Below are positions 17,721 to 26,311 of a stretch of DNA of 64,000 bases, one piece after another. The position numbers and the translations under genes were made by a program. Source of the stretch: JBBIWA01 sp037439425 (GTDB taxonomy: Bacteria; Acidobacteriota; Blastocatellia; RBC074). Below the pieces are notes generated by a model, which was given only the letters and a program-made list of their open reading frames with translations, was not told where the DNA came from and did no database searches. The stretch is taken from positions 1 through 64,000 of the forward strand of contig JBBIWA010000010.1 of assembly GCA_037439425.1 (NCBI GenBank). The letters run 5' to 3'. The stretch's first letter is position 1. Each line of letters begins with the position of its first letter.

Positions 17721-17863
17721 AGAAGAACCTCCACCTTTCAACTCTGGTCATGTCGGCACCGAATCGGATTTCTGGTTGCGGTTGTTGCGCCATCAGGTTA
17801 TGACGGCACAAGAAACCGGTTTGAGATAGGCTGATCCGTTTTGCCGAGACTTCGAACGCGCTT

Positions 17864-18244
17864 CTACAGGCAACAGCGCGAGCGCGACCGATTCCCGTTC
17901 TGTTGCTCTTTTGTGCTATTCAAGCAACGGTCACGGGTGCAGCCCCGCTTTGTATCCTCGCCGGCAACGCCAAACCCGGCCTCGCGAATCGCCGTGTGAA
18001 TCTGCTTCATCGTCACTGCCGCATCATCATAAGTGACGTTGACGGTTCCCTCTTTCCAGTTCACCTTCACCGCTTTGACGCCGTCCAACTCAAGGAGCGC
18101 CCTCTCCACTGCTCGAGCGCAGCCGCTACAGGTCATGCCTGTGATAGCGATCTCGGCTGAAACTTCTGTCGCTCGCGATGGGATGGCCAAAAAAGACAGA
18201 GTTACGGCTAATATCATTGCGCTGCGTTGAATCCATTTCATCAT
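17864..18244 (-). CDS. MerP-like periplasmic heavy-metal-binding protein with Cys-rich tail
   Basis: 126 residues. Signal peptide about 1-25 (IPSRATE), then one heavy-metal-associated domain with GMTCSGCARAVERAL (Cys39, Cys42) and the expected IREAGFGV near its end. MerP is about 90 residues; this protein adds some 30 with Cys102, Cys107 and a terminal RSRCCL pair (124-125), possibly an extra hand-off site. GGAGGTGA precedes the ATG. First gene downstream of the MerR-type promoter at 18319-18350. Alternatively a copper-chaperone-type protein, but merA in the same operon favours mercury. Confidence 0.8.
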   Translation of the reverse strand: MMKWIQRSAMILAVTLSFLAIPSRATEVSAEIAITGMTCSGCARAVERALLELDGVKAVKVNWKEGTVNVTYDDAAVTMKQIHTAIREAGFGVAGEDTKRGCTRDRCLNSTKEQQNGNRSRSRCCL

Positions 18245-18318
18245 TGTTCTTCACCTCCGTCATGGGTGCGTTGATTTTATCACTCTCACACTCTCTCCGT
18301 CATTTGGTACAAACAAGA

Positions 18319-18350
18319 AGTATAAGCCCTGGGGTCGAGTCCAGAGTCAA
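18319..18350 (-). promoter_or_regulatory. MerR-family-type promoter of the mer-like operon
   Basis: On the minus strand: -35 TTGACT (18350-18345), a 19-20 bp spacer containing the dyad CTGGACTCGACCCCAG, then -10 TTATACT (18325-18319). It lies about 75 bp upstream of the MerP-like start. The overlong spacer is poorly used by RNA polymerase unless a MerR-type activator distorts it, so metal-induced expression of the whole downstream operon is expected. The regulator gene itself is not in the window. Nearly the same site occurs at 1651-1682. Confidence 0.72.
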
Positions 18351-18542
18351 GCACTTTATTTTCCCAATCCAACAGGTTCGACCAGGAACAGCACAAATCG
18401 CACACGGTGACTCGCGGCGGCGAGAAGATCAATATGAAATCCTTCACCTTTATTCAAGAACTCAGCCTCCGATTGAGGCCGCGACGCTCTCTTCGGCTGT
18501 GGGCGCCTGATGATTCGAGGCGTTGTTAAGGCCGTAGGATAA

Positions 18543-18755
18543 CGCCCACCTGATGCCCAGGTTGATTGCCCACAACAGCTGAGTGGGGCCGACAACAGGA
18601 AAGCCTGTTACTTCGCGCTGCTCACGCATGAGTGGGCGCATACCTGTGAGCGGACGCACAAGTCTATCGAAAAAATGGATGACGCTGCATTCGACTTTTG
18701 GAAGGACAAGCATAAGGATGTCACCATCACCCTAGCTCAATGTGGAATGAATTAA
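18543..18755 (+). pseudogene. Gene fragment with HExxH-like motif
   Basis: An open frame of 70 codons without an early start ends at TAA 18753-18755. It contains KACYFALLTHEWAHTCERTH followed by KSIEKMDDAAFDFWKDKH. HEWAH fits the zinc-binding HExxH of metallopeptidases, but the fragment is too short to assign. No upstream portion is found, so it is probably the tail of a decayed gene. Confidence 0.3.
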
Positions 18756-18928
18756 AGATTCTACTCACCGATCGCACAGATCGCAGAGGCCGGAGAAGCC
18801 AAAGCGGCCGGTTAACGCACGATACTTTGTTAGCCCTGAAACTACGCCTTCGCACCAATGAAAGCTCCTGGAGATAGACGGCAGTTCTTTTCGCCCATGC
18901 ATTGAGACTAAAAATGGAAGAGGAACAA

Positions 18929-19624
18929 ATGAAAAGACATTTAAGAGGATTTATTGCGCCAGCCTTTCTCATCGCCACCTTGCTCTTCCCGCTCATGGTA
19001 GCAGGAGGTCAAGGCAGCAAGCTGCAGAGGCGGCGCGCGCTCCAGCAAACGTCAAGCTCTACAGCGCAACAGAGTTCGACCGGGCAAACCACAGATCAAG
19101 GTAAGCTCGGCAGGCGCAGGGTAGGCGGTGGAATGAGCGCGAACACTACGGTAGCAACTCAAAACCAGCAGGGCCAACGCAGAGGCCGTCGTGTGAATGC
19201 AGCAGTAACTATCACCTGCTGGGTCCACCAGGACACGCTCCCTACTGCTGTCATGCAGGCGGTAAAAAACAATCCTGTGCTGAGCCGCAGTGTGAAGATT
19301 ACGGGCAATAAGATTTCGCCAGTCAAGGGCTATTCTTTTTGGAGGCTTTCGAATGGCGGCATCCTGATCCTTGGAGACACTCCGACTACCGTAACTACTG
19401 AAGTGTTTCCTTACGAGGAACAGCAGATTATCAAACTGATAGATGGGAAGGCACGGGTAGTCACCTATGTATGCTACTGCCCGGGATCACTGCAACAAGA
19501 CCCTTGCCAGTTTGCACGGGAAGCAAGCGGAACTGCTATCAATCTACTGAAGTGTGAGAACGCCTCTTGCTGTCAGGTAAAATGTGTGTACGTTGACGAT
19601 AACGGCACCCCAAGGGAGTGCTAG
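18929..19624 (+). CDS. Secreted Cys-rich hypothetical protein
   Basis: 231 residues from ATG 18929 (GAAGAGGAA just upstream; an ATG at 18914 is also possible). A signal peptide is clear (about 5-25, ending VAGG). Next comes a low-complexity Gln/Ser/Thr/Arg segment (about 27-85), then a compact domain starting AAVTITCWVHQDTLP. The last 60 residues carry eight or more Cys (VCYCPGSLQQDPC, ENASCCQVKCVY, PREC), suggesting a disulfide-rich export product. No family recognised; no operon partner. Confidence 0.6.
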   Translation: MKRHLRGFIAPAFLIATLLFPLMVAGGQGSKLQRRRALQQTSSSTAQQSSTGQTTDQGKLGRRRVGGGMSANTTVATQNQQGQRRGRRVNAAVTITCWVHQDTLPTAVMQAVKNNPVLSRSVKITGNKISPVKGYSFWRLSNGGILILGDTPTTVTTEVFPYEEQQIIKLIDGKARVVTYVCYCPGSLQQDPCQFAREASGTAINLLKCENASCCQVKCVYVDDNGTPREC

Positions 19625-19627
19625 GAG

Positions 19628-19820
19628 CTGTCAGCTCTTGATGATTCCTCTGATAAACCTCAGAACTTTGCCCGCTTCATCGAGACGCAGACCAGCCCGG
19701 GCTTGATTTTGATTTCTCAGCGACTATCGTATCACGATAGCCATCGAGGGCTTACTCCGCCTATGACTCACCACCGAGGCCGAGGATTGGCAAAACGTCA
19801 TGTCATTTCTGCCGCGATGA
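19628..19820 (+). pseudogene. Possible DUF5615-type PIN-like toxin remnant
   Basis: One frame reads ALDDSSDKPQNFARFIETQT followed by SPGLILISQRLSYH; a second frame, entered after a shift near 19740, ends TEAEDWQNVMSFLPR and stops at TGA 19818-19820. Together they resemble the C-terminal half of short PIN-like proteins of the DUF5615 kind. The N-terminal acidic active-site region is missing. Family assignment is tentative. Confidence 0.35.
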
Positions 19821-20110
19821 AGATGGCCGCCTTGCACCCGACAGCTTCAAAGTAAGTGTGTGGTTGCGTTGTGCGCGTTAGCTCAATCGGATTGGCAGGC
19901 AAAGGAAACTTCTGCGGCACTGAAGGAGAGGCGCAAAGCCAGCGGCCTAAGCCACACAGCAATAGGTGATATAGCTTGGAGGGCCATCGAAGTGGGTAGA
20001 CAACCACCGGAGCGATCAGACACTGCGCCAGCAGCACCCTCGCTATTGCCTTCCCACACTTACCTTCCGCGTGCTCGGCTTCGAGCAGCAAGCCATTATC
20101 TGTAGCTATG

Positions 20111-20439
20111 GCACGCTAGAAGCGTGCGTACCCAGGCGAGGAGAAATGAGGATGGGTAAGCACAGAGGCAGCAACGCAACCGGGCGATTGGGAAATGTGA
20201 GCCGGATCGCCTGGCGTCAGGTCGAAGGGTATTGATCGCTAACTCCTTTGCTCATTTTGAGAAGTGTGGTAGCTTGTCTGCTCACGACGGATGGTTTACA
20301 GCAGCGAAGGTAGGAGGAATGAGCCCCGTCCTGGGTACGCACGTTTCCAGCGTGCTTGACTGCAGCTTATGCGCTTGCTGACGCGATAGCCGATGCTATC
20401 ACAGACCGGGTAGGCACGCTTCCAGCGTGCTTGACTGCG
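20111..20439. repeat. Three separate arms of the CCTGGG..GCACGC hairpin repeat
   Basis: GCACGCTAGAAGCGTGC with CGTACCCAGG at 20111-20136; CCTGGGTACGCAC with a TTCCAGCGTGC arm at 20330-20356; GGCACGCTTCCAGCGTGCTTGACTGC-type arm from about 20405. The last two share the flank CTTGACTGC(A/G)G. The rest of 19821-20563 shows no convincing gene. Confidence 0.55.
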
Positions 20440-20563
20440 GCGGTCACGATCCGCCTCAGTGAAACTGAGCGCGTTTGGAAGCAGGCTTCATTTTCTGGCG
20501 AAGGAGCGGCCCATCGAAGTCGGGCACGCGTGCGCACTCAGGACTTTCCCCAGGAGGGTGAGC

Positions 20564-21760
20564 ATGTCCAAGCTATCCATGCGCGACCTGGAGCTAGCAG
20601 GTCGGCGAGTCTTTATCCGCGTTGATTTCAATGTTCCACTTGAAGCTGGTCAAGTGGCAGACGACACCCGAATCACAGCCGCGATGCCGACCATCCAGTA
20701 TGCGACTGATAAAGGCGCGCGCGTCATCCTGGCTTCACACTTGGGCCGTCCGAAAGGCACGCGCAATCTGAAATATTCACTCGCCCCCGTCGCAGCTCAT
20801 CTTTCCAGGCTCTTGGGGCGAGATGTTCCACTCGCCCCCGATTGCGTGGGTGAAGAAGCCGAGCGTGTGGTGGCAGCGCTGAAGGATGGCGAGGTGGCGC
20901 TGCTGGAAAACCTGCGCTTTCATCCGGAAGAGGAGGCCAATGATCCGGCATTTTCCGCGCAGCTGGCCGCGCTGTGCGACCTCTACGTCAATGATGCCTT
21001 CGGCGCAGCTCATCGCGCGCACGCTTCAACCGAAGGGATTACCCATTACGTCAAACAGGCGGCGGCTGGGATGCTGATGGAGAAAGAGCTGCGCTATTTG
21101 TATGAAGCGCTGGAGCAGCCTGCTCGCCCTTTTGTCGTCATTCTCGGCGGCGCCAAGGTATCAGACAAAATTCAGGTGATCGAGAATCTGCTCAAGACTG
21201 CTGATTCAGTCTTAATCGGCGGAGCGATGGCCTACACTTTTCTCAAAGCGCGCGGGCTGGAGGTAGGCAAATCGCTCGTTGAGGATGAGAGGCTGGAGCT
21301 GGCCAGAGAGCTGGAAGCGAAGGCCAGGGAGCGCGGCGTGGATCTCAAACTGCCAGTGGATCACACCGTCGCCGCCAATCCTGATGATGGCGCTAACGCC
21401 CGCAACGTCAGCGTGAGCCAGACGCCAGCCGATCTGATGGGGCTGGATATTGGCATTGACACCCAGCAGCAGTACCGTTCACTGATCACAAACGCCAAAA
21501 CGATCATCTGGAATGGCCCCGTGGGAATTTTTGAGAAAGCGCCGTTTGATCAGGGCACGCGCGCAATTGCCCAGGCAGTGGCGGATGCTTCAGAACACAA
21601 CTACGCCATTTCGATTATCGGCGGTGGTGATAGCGTCGCCGCAATCAACGAATCAGGGTTAGCCGATAAGATCACGCACATCTCGACGGGCGGCGGCGCT
21701 ACCTTAGAGCTGCTGGCAGGCAAGACGCTGCCTGGCGTGGCAGCGTTGAGCGAAAAATGA
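20564..21760 (+). CDS. pgk: Phosphoglycerate kinase
   Basis: 398 residues, normal length. Start ATG 20564 behind CAGGAGGGTGAGC. Glycolytic enzyme transferring phosphate from 1,3-bisphosphoglycerate to ADP in the cytoplasm. Visible signatures: RRVFIRVDFNVPLEAGQVAD (substrate-binding loop), SHLGRPKG, VLLENLRFHPEEEAND-type segment (ALLENLRFHPEEE), GGAKVSDKI, WNGPVGIFE and IIGGGDSVAA / STGGGATLEL (nucleotide site). Followed after 18 bp by tpiA; the pair forms a glycolytic operon. No gap gene is next to it. Confidence 0.97.
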   Translation: MSKLSMRDLELAGRRVFIRVDFNVPLEAGQVADDTRITAAMPTIQYATDKGARVILASHLGRPKGTRNLKYSLAPVAAHLSRLLGRDVPLAPDCVGEEAERVVAALKDGEVALLENLRFHPEEEANDPAFSAQLAALCDLYVNDAFGAAHRAHASTEGITHYVKQAAAGMLMEKELRYLYEALEQPARPFVVILGGAKVSDKIQVIENLLKTADSVLIGGAMAYTFLKARGLEVGKSLVEDERLELARELEAKARERGVDLKLPVDHTVAANPDDGANARNVSVSQTPADLMGLDIGIDTQQQYRSLITNAKTIIWNGPVGIFEKAPFDQGTRAIAQAVADASEHNYAISIIGGGDSVAAINESGLADKITHISTGGGATLELLAGKTLPGVAALSEK

Positions 21761-21778
21761 ACCCAACTGAGGAAGCGC

Positions 21779-22540
21779 ATGAGAAAGGCTGTGATTGCCG
21801 GAAACTGGAAGATGTATAAGTTGGTCGGTGATGCTGTAGCTACGGTCCTGGCGCTGAAGCCGCTGGTTGCCAATGCCAATCACTGTGAAGTGATCGTAGC
21901 CCCGCCATACACGGCGCTGAAAGCCGTGGCGGATCGGCTTGAAGGGTCGAATATCAAAACGGCGGCGCAGGACGTTGCCGCCGAAATCAAACAAGGTGCG
22001 CACACTGGCGAAGTCAGCGGCGATATGCTCAAAGACGCAGGCTGCACTCACGTCATCGTTGGCCATTCTGAAAGGCGCACGCTTGACGGTGAGACGGACG
22101 AGCTGATCAACCGAAAACTCCGCGCCGCGTTTCATTTCCAGCTCACCCCGATCTTTTGCGTCGGCGAGACGCTCACGGAGCGCGATGCCGGTGAGGCTCA
22201 AAAAGTCGTTAGTGCCCAGCTGGAGCGCGGTCTGAGCGGCTTTACTGGTGATGAGCTCTCATGCCTGATCATCGCCTACGAACCAGTATGGGCGATTGGA
22301 ACTGGGCAAACAGCAACCCCGGCGCAGGCTCAGCAGATGCACGCCTTTATTCGCAGCTGGGTTTCGGAGAGGTTCGGCTCTGGAGTCAGCGAGCATCTGC
22401 GAATTCTTTATGGCGGCAGCGTCAAGCCGGAAAATATCGCTGAGCTGATGCGCGAAGCTGATATTGACGGCGCGCTGGTGGGTGGCGCCAGCCTGGAGGC
22501 TGAAAGCTTCGCCCGCATCGTCAATTACAACAGGATTTGA
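21779..22540 (+). CDS. tpiA: Triosephosphate isomerase
   Basis: 253 residues. Interconverts dihydroxyacetone phosphate and glyceraldehyde 3-phosphate. Catalytic residues are all present: Lys11 (AGNWKMYK), His96 (VIVGHSERR) and Glu168 (AYEPVWAIGTG), with the phosphate loop LYGGSVKPEN and VGGASLE near the C-terminus. A GAGGAAG site precedes the ATG; co-transcribed with pgk. The 3' end overlaps, on the other strand, the reading frame of a PP2C fragment. Confidence 0.97.
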   Translation: MRKAVIAGNWKMYKLVGDAVATVLALKPLVANANHCEVIVAPPYTALKAVADRLEGSNIKTAAQDVAAEIKQGAHTGEVSGDMLKDAGCTHVIVGHSERRTLDGETDELINRKLRAAFHFQLTPIFCVGETLTERDAGEAQKVVSAQLERGLSGFTGDELSCLIIAYEPVWAIGTGQTATPAQAQQMHAFIRSWVSERFGSGVSEHLRILYGGSVKPENIAELMREADIDGALVGGASLEAESFARIVNYNRI

Positions 22541-22749
22541 CACTTCTCGCCTGAGTGCGCACTTGCGATCTCGCTCTTGCTTGTTGCCTGCGCCAAGCTG
22601 AGTCTCAGTATTCCCACCGTGGTCTTATCGTGGCCGCCGCGTTCTCTGGCCAGCGCGATCAATTGCTCGCAGGCAGACTGTGGTTCGTTGCTGATGGCTG
22701 TCTGTTTGATCTCTGCATCGGTGACCAGGTCATAAAGCCCAAAAGAGCA
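22525..22749 (-). pseudogene. PP2C-type phosphatase C-terminal fragment
   Basis: Minus-strand frame bounded by TGA at 22752-22750 reads CSFGLYDLVTDAEI, then NEPQSACEQLIALARERGGH and DKTTVGILRL. CSxGLYDLV and RGGHDxxTV are the conserved C-terminal motifs of PPM/PP2C Ser/Thr phosphatases (the first is normally CSDGL; the Asp is replaced by Phe). The frame runs into the tpiA 3' end. The N-terminal two thirds is missing. Confidence 0.5.
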
Positions 22750-22752
22750 TCA

Positions 22753-23062
22753 CGGGCTTGATTATCCCCGCTCACGCTCGACAAAGGCTATCGCCACCTC
22801 AAGGCCTAAAGCTTGAGCCTGGGAATGTGTGTCGGACGTTTTTCAGTTCTCTTCCCACCTCTCTTCTCCGTCTTCTCAATCAACGCAGCTTCTCAGAGGT
22901 AACAATCACTGACTAGTGCGGCTTCTGACTGGTGCAGTAACGCTTAAACGCGCACTTGCCGATTAGGAGCGAGTGAGCGAAAATACTGGTGAGTCAGGCG
23001 TTGCCCCGGGCTCACTGCCTTGGCCTTGACTCAAGAACGATTAGCCCTGAAGAGGGAGCATT
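22753..23062. other. Gap with no recognisable gene
   Basis: About 310 bp between the phosphatase remnant and the DUF1460 gene. Open frames are short and lack ribosome sites. I see no tRNA, clear terminator or repeat family copy here. Confidence 0.4.
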
Positions 23063-23809
23063 TTGTTGGTTGCCCAGACCGGCCTTCAGCGACGAGAGCG
23101 TCACTTCATTGAGCGGATTCTCCAAGCAGTTCAGGCTTTGCCCCCCATCGGGCAGCGCATGAAGGCTATCTCAGCACGGCTGCTCGGTTATCCTTACATC
23201 GCCAATCCTTTAATCGGCTCTGCTACCGAACCGGAAGTCTTCGTAGCGCGGATGGACGGATTCGATTGCGTCACTTTTATGGAGACGGTGCTGGCACTGG
23301 CTAGCGCCAGCAGTATCGAAGAGTTTCTCAAGCATCTGCGGGAAATCAGATATGAGGGTGGGGAAGTGGAGTGGCGGAAGCGGCTTCATTACACGACCGA
23401 GTGGGCAAAGTACAACATTCGCGCTGGCCGTCTTGCCAATCTCGTGCGCGGCGCTGAGGCCGTGACCAGGATCAAGCGGCTGGACTTCCTCCCGGATTAT
23501 CCCGCGCGCGTGGTCAAGTTTCGCTACTTCCCGAAGCGGAAACTGAGCAAGATCAGCCGCCGGTTGAAGGATGGCGATTTGATCTTCTTCGTCTCGACGC
23601 GCAAAGGGTTGGATACGTTCCACACGGGGCTGATCTTTCGTGATGGGGAGCGCCTCCTGCTGCGCCACGCGGCGCGCAGTCGCGGCCAGGTGGTCGAGCA
23701 GGAGCTGGCAGAGTTTGTCAAAGCCAATCGCATGTCGGGCTTTATTGTGGCCCGCCCGCGGGAGGTTCACACTGCAGGGAGCGAGAGCGACCTGTTACGA
23801 TCCCGTTGA
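23063..23809 (+). CDS. DUF1460 protein, NlpC/P60-like amidase
   Basis: 248 residues from a TTG (23063 or 23066) behind AGAGGGAGC. FVARMDGFDCVTFMETVLAL holds the likely nucleophile Cys, and LKDGDLIFFVSTRKGLDTFH with THTGL-type context (FHTGLIFRDGE) the likely His, the order expected for DUF1460 proteins, related to N-acetylmuramoyl-L-alanine amidases. No signal peptide is obvious, so location is uncertain. It begins a run of five envelope/glycan genes. Family name is confident; substrate is inferred to be a peptidoglycan fragment. Confidence 0.75.
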   Translation: MLVAQTGLQRRERHFIERILQAVQALPPIGQRMKAISARLLGYPYIANPLIGSATEPEVFVARMDGFDCVTFMETVLALASASSIEEFLKHLREIRYEGGEVEWRKRLHYTTEWAKYNIRAGRLANLVRGAEAVTRIKRLDFLPDYPARVVKFRYFPKRKLSKISRRLKDGDLIFFVSTRKGLDTFHTGLIFRDGERLLLRHAARSRGQVVEQELAEFVKANRMSGFIVARPREVHTAGSESDLLRSR

Positions 23810-23825
23810 GCGCAGAGGGTGAGCT

Positions 23826-25307
23826 ATGAGCAGATTGACCCTTGCCCTACCGTATGCGGGCGAGGAAGAAGTCGAAACATTGTCACGGATGTTACTTGAG
23901 CATCCGCTCCTTGACCACTTGTGGTGGCTCAGTCAGAGTGAAGTGGCTTCATTGCCTGAGGGAGTGGACCTGCTCAAAGTGGATACTTATTACTCCGGAG
24001 CAGCGATCAATGCTTTGCTCGAAAGCTGCGCCAGTGATTACTTGCTGCTGTTGCTGCCCGGAAGCAGGGTCGAGTTTGGGCAGCGTGGGCTGGAGCGGTT
24101 AGTGCAGGTGGCGGATGAGTCCGCGGCAGGCTTGCTGTATGCCGATTTTCGCGAGCAGCGTGAGAGCGAAGTCAGCGACCATCCGCTCATTGATTATCAG
24201 TTGGGCAGCCTGCGGGATGATTTCGATTTCGGCTCGCTGCTGCTCGTGTCGCGGCGCGCAGCCGATCTGGCCAGGCGTCGCCACGGAGCGGTGCCAGCGG
24301 AGTTGAGATGGGGCGGACTGTATGATCTGCGGCTGAAGATTTCGATTGATTCGACCATCCTGCGCATCCCTGAAATGCTCTACACCCGCAGCGCCTTTGA
24401 CCAGCGCTTAAGCGGTGAGAAGATCTTTGACTACGTAGACCCCCGCCAGCGGGATTATCAAAGCGAGATGGAGCAAATCGCCACCAAACATTTGCGACGC
24501 ATCGGAGCTTTTCTGGAACCAGAATTCGCGGCGGTTCCCGAAACCGCCGAGCCGTTTCCGGTTAAAGCGAGCGTCATTATCCCAGTGCGCAATCGGGAGA
24601 AGACGATTGCTGAAGCTGTGCGCAGCGCCCTGTCACAAAAGACCAGCTTCGCCTTCAACGTCATCGTGGTAGACAATCATTCGACCGACGGGACGACTGA
24701 TATTTTGACGCGACTCGAAGCGGAAGATAAGCGCCTCATTCACCTCATCCCTACGCGCACCGATCTGGGCATCGGCGGCTGCTGGAACGAAGCGATCTAT
24801 TCGCCGCACTGTGGGCGCTACGCTGTACAACTGGATTCCGATGACCTGTATGCCGATGAGCAGACGCTGGCGCAGATGGTCGCCAAGCTGGAAGAAGGCC
24901 CCTATGCGATGGTCATCGGCTCTTACACGACAGTGGATTTCGAGCTGCGCCCGCTGCCGCCCGGTTTGATTGATCATCGCGAATGGACGCGCGAAAACGG
25001 GCGCAACAATGCGCTGCGGATCAATGGGCTGGGCGCGCCGCGCGCCTTTGATGTCGCGGTGTTGCGGGAATTTGGGTTTCCGAATGTGAGTTACGGAGAA
25101 GATTACGCTGTGGCCTTGCGCCTCAGCCGCGAATATGAGATCGGGCGCATCTACGAATCGGTTTATCTGTGCCGCCGCTGGGGCGGTAACAGTGATGCGG
25201 CGCTGCCTCTGGCGACGATGAATCGCTACGCTGCTTACAAGGATCGGCTGCGCACGATTGAGATTACAGCCCGTCAACAATTCAACGCCAGGAGAGCGAG
25301 CCGATGA
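23826..25307 (+). CDS. Family 2 glycosyltransferase (two-part)
   Basis: 493 residues. The C-terminal half (about 240-440) is a GT-A domain: VKASVIIPVRNREKTIAEAV, VIVVDNHSTDGT, and the metal-binding VQLDSDDLY. The N-terminal 230 residues look like a second, degenerate nucleotide-sugar fold (LLLLLPGSRVEFG, then LLYADFREQ) without a clear DxD. AGAGGGTGAGCT precedes the ATG. Its stop overlaps the next ATG by 4 bp (ATGA). No membrane segment is seen. Acceptor unknown; neighbours point to cell-wall or exported glycan. Confidence 0.88.
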   Translation: MSRLTLALPYAGEEEVETLSRMLLEHPLLDHLWWLSQSEVASLPEGVDLLKVDTYYSGAAINALLESCASDYLLLLLPGSRVEFGQRGLERLVQVADESAAGLLYADFREQRESEVSDHPLIDYQLGSLRDDFDFGSLLLVSRRAADLARRRHGAVPAELRWGGLYDLRLKISIDSTILRIPEMLYTRSAFDQRLSGEKIFDYVDPRQRDYQSEMEQIATKHLRRIGAFLEPEFAAVPETAEPFPVKASVIIPVRNREKTIAEAVRSALSQKTSFAFNVIVVDNHSTDGTTDILTRLEAEDKRLIHLIPTRTDLGIGGCWNEAIYSPHCGRYAVQLDSDDLYADEQTLAQMVAKLEEGPYAMVIGSYTTVDFELRPLPPGLIDHREWTRENGRNNALRINGLGAPRAFDVAVLREFGFPNVSYGEDYAVALRLSREYEIGRIYESVYLCRRWGGNSDAALPLATMNRYAAYKDRLRTIEITARQQFNARRASR

Positions 25308-26311
25308 GCTGGACCGAACGGATGCTCAGTGATGAGGCGTTGGCGCCTTATCTGGTTGGGCAAAGATCGTTCACGCTGGCTTCGCGTGTGCAGGCTCTGC
25401 TGGATGAGCAGCAAGAGAACTGGCCGATGCTGCGTGAGGCTGTGGCCGGACTTGAGCAGGTCAAATACAGGCAGTTGCGGGTTCGCGGCTCGAGAGTGCT
25501 GGCGCAATTCAATCCGCAGCGTATCGTCAGCACCTCGGCACGTGTTGATGCAGCTGCGATCAGAGAACGTCCCTGCTTTCTCTGCCCTGAGAATTTGCCG
25601 CCGCAAGAGAAGGCCGTGGCCTTCGGCTCAGACTTCGTCCTGCTCTGCAATCCCTTCCCGGTCTTGCGCCGCCACCTGGTCATGGCCTCACGAGCGCACA
25701 CGCCGCAAGCGATTGAGAGTAGATTGAGTGTGCTGCTTGAACTTGCGAAAGAGCTGGGTCCGGACTATTTCGCGCTCTACAACGGGCCGGCCTGCGGAGC
25801 TTCGGCTCCAGATCACCTGCACTTTCAGGCGTGCGCGCGCGAGTTGTTCCCGATAGCGCAGGATGTGGAGCAGTGGCCCAGGCAGCAGATAAAGGAAGGG
25901 GCAGTTGAAGTCTTTACGCTGTCCGGCTATCGTCTCAAGGTGCTGATCGCCTCTTCAGGTGAGCGTGAAGCATTAGTCGAATGGTTTCAGACAGCGAAGG
26001 GGCAATTGGCTGTGGTGACTGGCACGCCTGGTCAAGAGCCTTTGCTTAATTTGATTGTCACGTTTGCGAACCCGAGCTGGAGAATCTATTTCTTTCCACG
26101 TAGCAAGCATCGGCCAGCGTGTTACTATGCTGAAGGAGAGGCACGCCTGGGGATCAGTCCGGGCGCAATTGATCTGGCCGGTGTGGTGGTCGTGCCTGAA
26201 GCCAGCCACTTCGCGCGCCTCAGCGGGCCGTTGCTGGAGGAGATCTATGCCGAGGTTACGCTTGACGAGGGGAGATTTGCTGAGCTGGTCTCAGCACTAA
26301 GGCACAGGTGA
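25304..26311 (+). CDS. DUF4922 protein, GDP-glucose phosphorylase/HIT-like
   Basis: 335 residues. RPCFLCPENLPPQEKAV, LLCNPFPVLRRHLVMAS and GPACGASAPDHLHFQACARE resemble the nucleotidyltransferase site of the GDP-D-glucose phosphorylase/galactose-1-phosphate uridylyltransferase superfamily: a histidine pair (HLH) near a Cys-x2-Cys site. Such enzymes exchange a nucleotide between sugar phosphate and NDP-sugar. Lies between a glycosyltransferase and an L,D-transpeptidase with 4-bp overlaps at both ends. DUF4922 next to SpoIID proteins is a combination I know from Bacteroidetes. Reaction not established. Confidence 0.75.
   Translation: MSWTERMLSDEALAPYLVGQRSFTLASRVQALLDEQQENWPMLREAVAGLEQVKYRQLRVRGSRVLAQFNPQRIVSTSARVDAAAIRERPCFLCPENLPPQEKAVAFGSDFVLLCNPFPVLRRHLVMASRAHTPQAIESRLSVLLELAKELGPDYFALYNGPACGASAPDHLHFQACARELFPIAQDVEQWPRQQIKEGAVEVFTLSGYRLKVLIASSGEREALVEWFQTAKGQLAVVTGTPGQEPLLNLIVTFANPSWRIYFFPRSKHRPACYYAEGEARLGISPGAIDLAGVVVVPEASHFARLSGPLLEEIYAEVTLDEGRFAELVSALRHR

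Noticed and set aside
17176..17811. 211-codon minus-strand frame
   Set aside because: Alternate-frame shadow of the six-TM protein gene, which has the better ribosome site and hydrophobic pattern.
19860..20105. 81-codon plus-strand frame after the DUF5615-like remnant
   Set aside because: No family pattern, a GTG/ATG start without ribosome site, and a competing frame on the other strand; left unassigned.
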